From: Macrostomum hystrix
Lineage: Eukaryota; Platyhelminthes; Macrostomidae
DNA length: 64,000 nt
Reading direction: 5' to 3'
Assembly: GCA_950097015.1 (NCBI GenBank)
Contig: CATNEN010000007.1
Span: forward strand, 13,355,001 to 13,419,000
Positions 19,640 to 29,735 of this stretch are shown here, in pieces. Made by a program: the position numbers and the translations under genes. The number at the start of each line of letters is the position of its first letter. Positions within the stretch are counted from its first letter, which is position 1. The notes beneath the pieces were generated by a model. It worked only from the letters and a program-made list of their open reading frames with translations. It was not told the origin of the DNA and did not search any database.

Positions 19640-20330
19640 TCCAGCTTATCGTCCCATCGTCCCATCAGCCTAACCTCCTGTATAGAAAAACTTTTCAAAC
19701 GCATCATAATCAAGATAATCACACCTGTCCTCGAATCCCGCAGTCTCCTCGGTGGCCCATCAGTGCGCACACAGAGCGGAACAAAAATCTAGCGACAATA
19801 TATTCAGGATCGTGCAAGACATATATCATGAAAGAAATCTAAACAGGCATGTCGTTGGCGTATTCCTTGATGACGAAGCAGCCTTTGACTCAGTCTGGCT
19901 ATAAGAGCTCAGAAATGACCTACTTGAAGCTGAATTACCCCACACAATCGTTCACCTACTCTCTAGCTATTTCGACGGGAACTGGAAGTCATCGTCTAAA
20001 CTCTCACCAGTGCAACCGCTCGAACGAAACCCAATGACCACCGTGTCAAGAACAGTCGCTGACGACATGGCGCTCTGGGTGTGCTCAAAAAGTCCTCACT
20101 TAGCAGTCCAACTAGCTTCTCCAGAAGTTCATGACCCGACTACAAAACTGGCTAGGCACAAAGGGCATCAGGGTCAAGGCCAGCAAAGGCACAGCAGTCC
20201 ACTTCAGAAAAGGCTCTCCGAATCTTGCCGCCAACACTAACCCTGCCCCATCATGCTTAACAATTGGCCCATTTCATATGCCACCCCTGTCAAATTTCTT
20301 TGAGTGTTTCTTGACCAGACACTCAGTTTA
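19640..20330 (+). pseudogene. LINE reverse transcriptase fragment
   Basis: Frameshifted remains of a Jockey/CR1-like RT. One frame gives LTSCIEKLFKRIIIKII, the usual start of the palm. Another gives GVFLDDEAAFDSVW, which contains the first catalytic Asp block. A later frame gives VADDMALWV, the YADD box. At least three frame changes and several stops separate these, so the copy is dead. Neither endonuclease nor C-terminal zinc region is attached. Confidence 0.75.
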
Positions 20331-20570
20331 AAAAACACATCTAGGGTAATATTCCAATCTAACATGTGTGCTCAAAATGTTGGCTAGCTGTGCCTAGAAC
20401 CGCGTGCATTGGCCCAACCAATTATCTGCCTGCGATATGTACATCGATATGCCAATCAATAGAATTGCACCACCCCCGGTTTGCTCAAATAAAATGACGC
20501 GTGCTTGGCCGACATCTAAACGAAATGCGTTTTGAAGTGGCAGTCAATAAATTTGCAGCCAAAAGTGTGG

Positions 20571-20750
20571 AATTGTCCGCAGTCAAATGGCTGGCAGTCA
20601 AATTGTCCGCAGTCAAATGCTCCGCAGTCAAATTGTCCGCAGTCAAATGCTCCGCAGTCAAATTGTCCGCAGTCAAATGCTCCGCAGTCAAATTGTCCGC
20701 AGTCAAATGGTGGAAGTCAAATGGCAGCAGTCAAATGTCGGGCTCCCTTA
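20571..20750. repeat. 15/30-bp tandem repeat (CCGCAGTCAAAT family)
   Basis: About nine to ten units of roughly 15 bp alternate between TCCGCAGTCAAATTG and TCCGCAGTCAAATGC, giving a 30-bp higher-order period, and degrade towards 20745. Two more units occur at 21164-21200, inside the Gypsy gag region. Confidence 0.85.
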
Positions 20751-20840
20751 CGTTTCTTCGCACCACACTAAACTACTCTCGTGCGGACTTCATACTTTAC
20801 AGTGGCGTCTCAAGCAGGCCCACCCCAGCTTGCCAAGCAT

Positions 20841-23095
20841 GGCTCAATTCATCTCACTGACTCCCCCTGAGCAATTCAGCACTAGCACAGACCTGCAGAG
20901 CGCCGGTAAACGCTGGAGCAAATAGGCCGATCATTTTTGCGACTTTATCGATGCATCGGGCATCAAAGACGAAACTCAGAAGTGCAAGCTTCTTGCTTAC
21001 ACTGCTGGCAGGGAAATCACGCAAATTATTAAGGACCTGGCCGACGACAAGAAGCAGACGCTCAAGTCTCTGCTGGCAGAGCACTTCAAGGATCGCAGCA
21101 ACATCGTTTTCGCCCACTATCAGTTTCGGCTATGCATCCAGCAAACCGGTGAACCAGTCGATGTCCGCAGTCAAATGCTCCGCAGTCAAATTGTCCGCTC
21201 AAGGACTCCCTCATCAGAGACCAAATCGTCGCGACATGCTGCTCTGACAGACTCCGCCCACAGCTGCTGCAGGAATCAGACATCCCGCTCATCGACGCAC
21301 TAAAGCAAGCTCGAGCATTCGAAGCAGCAGAGCAGCAAGCCACAGCCATCGAGAACTCCTCAGGCAGCGTCGCGGCAGTGCACAGAACAGCGCCGAAGCA
21401 ATACAGCGCACCTCGACAGAACAATCAACGAGTTACGAGCGTCCCAACCAGCAGCGGACACACCACCTGCTACCGCTGCGGCGAGCGCGGACACAGCTCA
21501 TGCGACGCCACCAGAGGCAAAATCTGCTCGTCCTGCGGCGAGCCCAATCACCTGGCCAAAGCTTGCAGGCAGCGCAGACCGCAGCCCGGCTCCAGCGTCA
21601 ACGCCGTGGCCGACAGCAACGCCGAGACAGTGCTCATCGATCCCAACTCTCTGGCGGAAGAAGCCTTCACCATACAACCGCCAAAGCCGGTACAGAGGCC
21701 TAACTATGCAAACTCTCGCCTGCGGATCGAGAACAAGGACTTCGTCGTGCTGGTCGACAGCGGAGCCAGCTGTAAGGTCATGAGTGAGGAGAACTTCCGC
21801 CACCTTAGCAGAGATCAGCTGCGCAGCGCCATTCACCCGATATTTAGCTACGGATCAACCTCGCCTCTGCACGGGCATTGCCGATCTCACCGTGAACACA
21901 GCAGAAATGAGCCAGCGAGTGCCGTTCTACATCACCAAGGGCAGCAGAACCACGCTGCTGGGCCGTGACATCGCCTTCAGCATGGGAATCCTCAACATCC
22001 AGCATCCAACAGCGGAAGTCAACTCTGTGCAGCCGAACAAAGCCCAGGGTGCATCGAGTATTCAAACCCTGCTCACCAATCACGGCAACATCGACAAAGA
22101 CCTGCCAGCCGAGCTCCGCATTAGCAACATCCTTGGTGAGTTTCAGTCCCTTTTCAAAGGCCTCGGCTGCGTAAAAGGCGTCGAGGTCGATGTCCGTCTG
22201 CGAGCAGAAGTTGTGCCGGTTTGCCATCCTCCATCCAAGGGTTCCTGTCCATCAGCGGCCAGCAGTCGTCACCGAGCTGCAGGCCCTCTTGGACCAAGGT
22301 ACCATCGAGCGCGTCAACGGTCCGTCGCCGTGGGTCTCCCGAATGGTGGTCGTCCCGAAAGAGAACGGCAGCATCCGCATTTGCCAGGACCTACGCGACG
22401 TCAACTCGTTCGCTGTCCCAGAAAAGCAGCCAATACCAACTTTCGAAAAGATCACGGACGGGATGGCGGGCTCCACGGTCTTCAGTGAGCTCGACATCGC
22501 CAAGGCCTTTCATCAGATCGTCGTCAAGCCAGAATCTCGCCACATCTTCACGTTCAGCACTCCCCTAGGCCTGATAAGACTGACCAGGCTCAGCATGTGC
22601 TTCTCCAACGCGTCCGAAATTCTGCAAAGAGTAATGACAGGCGTTCTCAGCGGCCTCCGGGGTGTCCGATGGGCGCACGACGACATCACAGTCTTCGCGA
22701 GCACTGTTGAAGAGCACAACATCCGGCTGAGAGAGTGTCTGCAGCGCCTTAAGGACCACGGCATTACGCTGAACCCGGACAAGTGTCGATAGCCCAGCCC
22801 TTCATTGACTTCCTTGGGATGCGCATCAGTGCTCAGCCCGCGGCCGAGAAAATCAAGGCAGTAAAGGACTTCAAGTAGCCTTCCTCGGCTTAGCCACTTA
22901 CCTGTCCAGGTTCGTCCCAAACTTCTCTGACCTGACCCAGCCGATGCGAGAGTTGCTAAAGAAGGGTCAGACATGGTGCTGGACGGCGAAGCAACAAGAA
23001 GCATTTCAGCAAACAAGAGCCGAGATCTGCAAAGAAAGCGTCCTGGCCTTCCAACCTTCCAACAGAGGTCCACGTTGACGCATCGCCTATCGGGC
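20841..23095 (+). pseudogene. Gypsy retrotransposon gag-protease-RT remnant
   Basis: Gag starts near MAQFISLTPPEQF (20841) and is broken by a TAG at about 20923. It is interrupted again at 21164 by the 15-bp repeat. The nucleocapsid has two zinc knuckles, CYRCGERGHSSCDATRGKIC and CGEPNHLAKAC (about 21468-21570). The protease box VLVDSGASCKV lies at about 21745. A frameshift follows at about 21830-21850. RT continues at 22190-22792 with VVVPKENGSIRICQDL, ELDIAKAFHQI and RWAHDDITVF, where the catalytic box reads AHDD rather than YxDD. Connection-domain pieces (FLGLATYLSRFVPNFSD) run to about 23070, and the RNase H breaks off at VHVDASPIGLGA. There is no integrase and no identified LTR. It is a dead element whose 3' part was replaced by a LINE. 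Confidence 0.85.
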
Positions 23096-23100
23096 TCGGA

Positions 23101-24506
23101 GCCAATACCTGGAAAAATAAAATTGCAAATGGACAAATTGCAGTAAAGACGCCTGAGCAGAAAATCGATGAAAGGAAAAAATCTGAATCGACTGACGCAA
23201 CTGACGGTCATTTCGACATCTCATTCCTCAGTCAGCCTCTCCCAGAAGCAAAGACTCGGGAAGTGGAGCAAAAGCTGGCTGACAAAGAATCAGCTGTGTC
23301 CGCCGAAGAGACGACCGTGTTTGAAGATGCAAGCTTTAAGGTCCCAAAGACCAAAAAGTTCCGAAAACGGAGATCACCCATGAAGGGAGCTGACAAAAAT
23401 GACAAAGCTGTGCAGACAGTTGATTCCAGTAGAAGCTGCAACCAACACAGACAACAACCTCCTCATGGATACAGACTAGAAACGTTTGAGATCTCTAGAG
23501 GAAGGAGTAGCAGCGGTGCTTAGTGAAGTAAAGCAACTGAATATAGCTTGTCAATTGACGAGTACATTCAGAAGACTCGCAATGCACTAAAATCCTTGAC
23601 CACCAGTCTAATGCATGAATTAGAGGCAAAAGCCAAAGAAAGTCAAACGGAACTGCTGAAAGCGCTAAATATCACGAAATCCGACGTTGTGAACTATCTC
23701 AAGCAAACAAGTGGCTTAACTAAGGATGCTATTCTCAACGAAGAAAGAGCAGTCAAGGCAGAAGTAATAAAAAGTAAACAAATCAGCCACAGCCTCGAGC
23801 ATAAGGTCGGTGAACTGGTCAGTCTGCAAGCGCTGGCGTTCACTAAGGTGCAGAGTGAAGGGGCAGGACGGGAAACGTATGCTGAAAAGGCCTCGCGCTC
23901 AGTGAACCCAACAGCCTCATCAAAAATGTGACGATGGCAGCCATTGCTAGTTCAAATGCAGAGAAAACATCAGAAACTGCCGCAAGGGACTGGAAATCAG
24001 GGGAGACGGAAAGTAACAGCAGTACCAAACTGAAAATTAAAGAAGGCCTGAAAAGTACGATATAGTCGTTGTCAGCTCAAAGCTAGGTAAAGCCATTGAC
24101 TATTGCAGACTCATCCCGAATCGTTCACTACGACACTCAAGAAAGGCTCATTCAGTTACTGCAAGAGCCAAACATCAGTGCACAAGAATGCCTGGTAATT
24201 GACCTTACCCATGAACCATCAATGGAGGCGGCATACAGAGTATTCACAGCTATTGACATTGGACAAAGGCAACACTGTGTAAATTGCCTGCACCTACTCA
24301 TTATACCGGACAGTTTGACACAAACAAAACAACTCTTCGAGAAAGAACTGTGTGAGTATAGCGTTAAGCATAAGCTATTAGCATTTAACTTTTATGAAAT
24401 ACACTTCCACGACGGTGTACTCAAAAGCAGCGGAGCGAACTTTGTTTGCAATAATGTCCAAATGCATTCGAAATCTAAACTTGAAAGTAAGCCCGCATCC
24501 GACTAA
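23101..24506 (+). pseudogene. LINE ORF1-like coiled-coil protein remnant
   Basis: A Lys/Glu-rich frame (23101-23523, with ANGQIAVKTPEQKIDERKK at its start) is followed by a long helix-rich frame (23548-23931). A further frame (24096-24506) contains LLQEPNISAQECLVIDL and a globular-looking region. The heptad-like helix and the position ahead of an endonuclease suggest ORF1 of a LINE, which would bind element RNA. Frameshifts at about 23525, 23930 and 24065 break it. There is no zinc knuckle. The ORF1 role is an inference from order. Confidence 0.5.
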
Positions 24507-24509
24507 AAC

Positions 24510-25790
24510 AGAGAAACAGTGCCACAGAGAACACAGAGAACCGACTAACATAGAGAACCAGAACCAGAACCAGTGATGCACTGATACTGGCCCTGGAGGA
24601 CCAGTGCATAACAGTGCATCACTGGCATCAACACTGTTATAGAGAGTCATGAGGCAGCAATGCAACTGGCCACAGGAACTATCGAGCGCAAAGCATGCAG
24701 CTACCCAGTTCGAGATGCCAGTTTTGCCAATTACATCCGCTGCAAAAAAGACTACCGCATTAGCAACGGAAACAGCCATGTTGACAGCATTCGAGGTAAC
24801 CGCTATCGAATAAACAACGAAGACCACATAAACTTGAAAAGCGGCTATCGCGCCAACACCGGGCCAAGCAACTACCACAGAAGCAGCTTTGTAAGTACCG
24901 CAACAGATACCAACAAGTTGGTGTCAGGCGCCTCGATGACCGCCAGTTTCGTCGCGTCGACTAAGACCATCTGTCCAGTCGACGCGAGGGCTCCGTATTA
25001 GCAGTAGGTGACTTCAATGCACGAACTGGCACATTGCAGTCCAGCACTGGGGATAAGTTTTCCAGACAGAATCAGGACTCTGAGAAAAACAAGCACGGAC
25101 TAAGACTGATGGAAATGTGCCCCGAGACCAAGAGCACAATTCTAAACGGAATGGCTCAGGGCGACATTACGACGCGTATGGTACGTACAAACGTGTAGGG
25201 AAACTGCACGTTTAGTTGCGCACTAGGCCGCAGTACCATAGAATATGCTATTGCATCCATGGATAATATGAATCTTATAAAGGGCTTCTTTATTCATCCT
25301 CAAAACTTTCCGTCTAGACATCGCCCGCTGCCCGCAGTCACTCTTAGTTTTCCTGATCATGTCCAACTAGAACACGCAACTGTGGAAAAACATGAATCCT
25401 TCCCGATGCCTCCAAGATGGGAAACTAAAAAGCAGGGAAGTTACGAGCGTACGTGGAGGCACCCCCCAGAAGCTTTGGTGGATCTACACGACGATCATCA
25501 GACTGTCTATCACGCATGCAAGCCTCGTCTGGGCTCGCGCAACGAGCACCCAGGGCAGCCTGGCGGCTCTCCACAAATTTAAAGGCAGAGCCTGCCGAAT
25601 GGCGCTTGGTGCCCCACCTTCCACTCCGCTTGAAGAGATGAACACCGTCCTTGGGGCGACTCTTTTGGACATTTTCGACAGGGGTGAAGCCACGAAGTGT
25701 GCCCGATGCCTTCTTGATGCCAGGCCTAGCTTCAAAAACATCAGAAACATCAACATCAAAACATCAAAAACATCAGAAATATAAAAAACT
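24510..25790 (+). pseudogene. LINE endonuclease and 3' region, RT missing
   Basis: The AP-type endonuclease is recognised from VLAVGDFNARTG (about 25000), STIEYAIAS (about 25230) and SRHRPLP (about 25310). The last is the SDH box, with catalytic Asp changed to Arg. Directly after it the frame gives ITHASLVWARATSTQGSL (about 25500) and RGEATKCARCLLDAR, which normally lie after the RT palm. The entire RT core is therefore absent, an internal deletion of roughly 1-1.5 kb judged by family length. Several stops are present. It ends in a CATCAGAAACATCAAA-type simple repeat near 25735-25785. Confidence 0.7.
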
Positions 25791-25807
25791 GTCTAAGAAA
25801 CACTCAC

Positions 25808-27300
25808 TCACACCGCACACAAATGACTCTGCTTTTGAGCCAGAGGTACAATTAGTCCACTTCGAACCTGGATGGATCGAGAGAGCGCGCTGCAGGCGAG
25901 ACCGACGGGTCCCCCTGAGCAACACCACCTCGCCGGAGGTCGTCTGATCTGCACCTGCTGCCAAGGCGCTGTCGGCTGGCCCGTCGTATGCAGCGGTGCC
26001 CGCTGCGGCCTGGTCGGACTCTTTTTAGTTAGGCAGGCGGCGCAGCTCGCCACCCAGTTCTCCGCGTCCCGCCGCAGGCCCGGCCACCAACAGCGCTCCG
26101 CCAGCCTCGCCACCGTCCTGTCAACACCGAGGTGGCCGCTCTGGTCGCTGGAATGCGCCTCCTGCAGGAAGTGCGGCCGCAGGTGGCTGGGAATGACCGG
26201 CTTGCTGTGGAACTGCAGGACGCCCTGTGAGGAGTAGACTCTGCAGGAGTAGACTGTGAAGCTGGGAACACTGAGCAAGTACGTTCTGAAGTGCTTCAGG
26301 CTCCACACCAGCGCCAGCAGCTCCCGGTCTGTCGCCGAGTAATTTCGCTCGCCTTGTTGAGCGTGCGCGATGCGAAAGCCACAGGCAGCTCAGCGTCCCC
26401 GTGCAGCTGGCTGAGCACGGCGCCCACAGCGAACTGGCTGCTGTCGCAGCTCAAAACGAACTGCTTGCTGAATTCGGGCAGCCGCAGCACCGGGGCAGTT
26501 GTCAACTTGTCCTTCAGCTCGTTGAACGTCCGCTCGCAGCCGTTGCTCCATCTGAAGTCTCTCGCTGTCTGGCTGACGTCGTGCAGCACCCTCGCAGTCT
26601 GGCTGAAGTCCTGGATGAAGCGGCGACAGAAGCCCAGCATGCCGAGGAACCGCTTCAACTCCTCTGCGATCGTCGAGCTGGACATGCTGCGGATGGCCTC
26701 CACTTGCTCGGGTCTGGCGCGATGCCCTGCTCGCTGACTAGGTGCCCCAGGTACAGCACCTGGTGGTGGCCGAAGACACTCTTCGTCCTGTGCAGCTTGA
26801 GCCCGGCGCTGCTGAAGGTTCTGCTGAAGACGATGATGTCGTCGATGTAGGTCAGCACCACCTCCCAGGACAAGCCGGGCATGACGAGCTCCATAAGGCG
26901 CTGAAATGTCGCTGGGGCGTTGCACATCCCGACGCCCATCTTGCGGAACTGCATCAGGCCGCGGGTGGAGTAGAAGGCAGTCTTTGGCCGGTCTTTCTCT
27001 GCCACCTCCACCTGGTGATAACCCTGCCGGCAATCGATGGTAGAGAACCTAACAGCCGACCAGTGCGTCCATGGCTTGCTGCAGATGCGGCAGCGGGTAG
27101 GCGTCCTTGACTGTGCAGGCGCGTGGTCTTGCAGGCACTTGGTCGAGGACTGCAGCCGCTGGAACAGGGCTCGTGAGTCGAACAGCAGCCAGATCGCCGA
27201 GCTCGGCTTCCCCCGAAGGAGACCGAGGGCTGCCTCGAGCCCCGCCGCCGCCGCTTCTGATGTGGTCGAGCTGGTCCACCGTCCGGTCGGGATGCTGCCC
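25808..27300 (-). pseudogene. Gypsy RT-RNase H-integrase fragment
   Basis: Read from 27300 down. An RT frame contains TVKDAYPLPHLQQAMDAL, FSTIDCRQGYHQVEV and the catalytic box LTYIDDIIVFSRTF. A connection region follows (FLGMLGFCRRFIQDF), then RNase H (VLSCDSSQFAVGAVLSQ). The integrase zinc domain is last, with HLGVDRTVARLAERCWWPGL and CAACLTKK. Frames shift at least three times. Integrase stops before the D,D-35-E core at about 25930. No LTR is attached. The YIDD box and DAYPLP motif are classic Gypsy. Confidence 0.85.
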
Positions 27301-27344
27301 TTAACGTCGGGGCCGATTGCCTGTCGCCGGATGATGTACCCCCT

Positions 27345-27600
27345 CCGCCGTTTCTGAAGCTCTTGGGCTTGCCCTTCTTGGCAATGGGCGTGATGATGGC
27401 CGTACGCCAGCTCGATGGAACCTTGCCCTCCAACCAGCTCCGGTTGAGCAGCGAGAGCAGGGCGACACAACCGATCGACGGGAGGTTTTGCAGAATCGCC
27501 TGGAGCACTCCGTCTTGCAGAAGGTGCTGCCGCTGATGCAGGGGTGCGGGTGGGTCGACGCAAGCCTCAACATCTGGGCCGGTTCCCCCAACACCGAGGT
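27345..27600 (-). pseudogene. LINE RT finger fragment fused to Gypsy RT
   Basis: The minus strand reads LLSLLNRSWLEGKVPSSW followed by RTAIITPIAKKGKPKSF, the N-terminal finger region of a LINE RT. It breaks off after KPKSFRN and passes into the Gypsy RT upstream region at about 27345. This is a chimeric junction of two element classes. Sequence further upstream on this strand (to 27820) is open but not assigned. Confidence 0.65.
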
Positions 27601-27969
27601 CATGTAAAAAAATTTCTTGTAGTCCTTGCAGTAAATGATGCTGTTGGCGCGAAAACTCTACTGTTGAACTCAGCAAGCGGGCCTCATACAGCGAGTTCTT
27701 CATCAGCCCCATCCATCGCTCAGTATGCCCTTCCGTATACGCTGGCTCCTCTCTAGAAACGGGAAAAAACGTCCCATCACTGGCGTATCGAAGGGGTTTT
27801 ATTAAAACACTCGTAGCCATTGGCAGAAAGGGTATGACAATATAGTGATTGCTAGATAATTAAATAGCTACAGTATAGTGCTTGTGGTGCAGCAGTAGTT
27901 TAATATTAAGAACAACAGAAGTGAAGAGAGTGCACAAATCACTACATTTCCCACGGAAAATGTCACAAA

Positions 27970-28320
27970 TATCCACTACCAGATTCACTGCCCATCAACT
28001 ATCAGATCCACTGCCACATCCACTGCCCATCAACTATCAGATCCACTGCCACATCAACTACCAGATCCACTGCCACATCCACTACCAGATCCAGTGCCAC
28101 ATCCACTACCAGATCCACTACCAGATCCACTACCAGATCCACTACCAGATCCACTACCAGATCCACTACCCAGGTCCACTACCAGGTCCACTGCCACATG
28201 CACTACCAGATCCACTGCCACATCCACTACCAGATCCACTACCAGATCCACTACCAGATCCACTACCAGATCCACTACCAGATCCACTACCAGATCCACT
28301 ACCCAGGTCCACTACCAGTG
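27970..28320. repeat. 12-bp minisatellite (CCACTACCAGAT)n
   Basis: Tandem 12-mers with variants CCACTGCCACAT and CCACTACCAGGT. The period of four codons makes every frame open, giving for example repeating PLPD on the plus strand and VDLV on the minus; this is not evidence of a gene. The same array, including the same order of variant units, occurs at 33340-33515. Confidence 0.9.
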
Positions 28321-28450
28321 ACGTGCCGGGGTTTGAGCCGTGAATGAACTGTGAACTGTGTTAAGCAAGTGAACTGTGGTAGATCTGCAGGCCTGCGCGC
28401 CAACCGCACTCTGACCCAATGTACGCAGCCTGAATATTGATTATTGATGT

Positions 28451-29579
28451 ATTAATGTCTGAAGCGGCGGCAAAAGCAGGAAGAACGCAGGAAGAAGGCA
28501 GTTGGCGAAAGTGCGCCCACAGGCGAGAAGCAGCCCATGAGCGATGTGGCTGTTAGCGCGAGTTTATTTTAATTAAAGCAGCAGATAAAACTGAAAGAAA
28601 AATTTTATTTTTGAGACAGCGACAGCGATCCTCGCTTCTCAACACGGGGCGACATATATTGGGGCGCAGCCCCGGGACTTAAAATGTGCAGTCTCGGAAA
28701 TGTACGAGCACAGATGAACACGCAAAAGGGGGTGGGCGGTAGGCGGCGGAGAGAGGGCAGAGAGAGAGGAGGGCCGCGCGCTCTGACATTAAAAACGGGT
28801 AAAGCCGCGAGCTGCTTTACCCACCCATTAATGTCTGAAGCGGCGGCAAAAGCAGGAAGAACGCAGGAAGAAGGCAGTTGGCGAAAGTGCGCCCACAGGC
28901 GAGAAGCAGCCCAAAGCCAAGGCAGGGAAGGAACAAAAAAAACAAAAGAAAAGAAAAGAACAGAAGAGTCAGGTTGAGGCCAACGCGGGCAGGGGGCTGT
29001 TAGGGCAGTGCGCAGCCGCCGATTCCACCGCGCGACGGCGCGCTTCGCAGCTCGGCTTGATGTAGCGAAAGACAGAGTCGCTGCGCCAGTCTCCCAAGGC
29101 CATCACCTCTTGCACCGACGCACCAGCACCAGCAAAGAAAGACGCTCCACCTCTGCGCAGAGAGTGCCCCGAAATGGCCGAAGGGTCGAGCCCAGCCGCA
29201 ACCGCCGATCTGAAGAGCTGCTTTGTGAACTGCGACCGACAGACGGGGACCAGACGCTGGCCGCTACGAAAAGAGAACAGCAGCGATTCGGGTCCATCCA
29301 CAGCGCAGCGGCTGCGGTTGAGGTGCAGGAGAACTGCGCTGATTTTATTTTTTATTTTATTTTTGAGACAGCGACAGCGATCCTCGCTTCTCAACACGGG
29401 GCGACATATATTGGGGCGCAGCCCCGGGACTTAAAATGTGCAGTCTCGGAAATGTACGAGCACAGATGAACACGCAAAAGGGGGTGGGCGGTAGGCGGCG
29501 GAGAGAGGGCAGAGAGAGAGGAGGGCCGCGCGCTCTGACATTAAAAACGGGTAAAGCCGCGAGCTGCTTTACCCACCCA
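28451..29579 (-). mobile_element. Non-autonomous DIRS (Ngaro/PAT) derivative with split repeats
   Basis: Read on the minus strand, the order is A1 (29579-29355), a short internal region with a recombinase end, B1 (28913-28827), A2 (28826-28602), 64 bp, then B2 (28537-28451). A1 and A2 are 225-bp near-identical direct repeats, and B1 and B2 are 87-bp direct repeats. B1 abuts A2, as in the split direct repeats of Ngaro and PAT elements. The A repeat has the inverted pair GGGTAAAGC / GCTTTACCC at its end. Gag and RT are missing, so it must have moved, if at all, with help from a full-length relative. It is a different family from the element at 15.2 kb, as the repeats do not match. Confidence 0.75.
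28969..29330 (-). pseudogene. Tyrosine recombinase C-terminal remnant
   Basis: The minus strand gives SGHSLRRGGASFFAGAGAS and GDWRSDSVFRYIKPS, the H-x-x-R box and catalytic Tyr region of a DIRS-type recombinase, both intact. The N-terminal half with the first Arg is absent. The frame starts inside the A repeat. Confidence 0.85.
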
Positions 29580-29588
29580 CTCAACACC

Positions 29589-29735
29589 TGTTGACTTTTA
29601 AGCCTTGTTGACTCGTCTACTTATATATATATGCAAGTGTATCGTGAAACATCGTGACTAATAAACTAAATTCGCTACTAACCCAAACCAAGCCTATGGG
29701 CAGTCTTGCCTTATACTCCTGAGCACGGCTTGACA
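29589..29735 (+). promoter_or_regulatory. Candidate 5' LTR with TATA box
   Basis: The right edge is firm because the same terminal bases recur after the telomeric tract near 33317-33340 and a primer-binding-site-like TGGCG motif follows. The left edge (TGTTG at 29589) is inferred from the TG...CA rule. TTATATATATATGC at 29620-29634 is a likely Pol II TATA box. Polyadenylation-like AATAAA occurs at about 29661. Confidence 0.55.

Noticed and set aside
21086-21424. Minus-strand Cys/Ser-rich frame
   Set aside because: Shadow of the Gypsy gag coding strand.
27882-28343. Long open frames of PLPD/VDLV repeats
   Set aside because: A 12-bp tandem repeat keeps all frames open; there is no start, splice or composition evidence of a gene.
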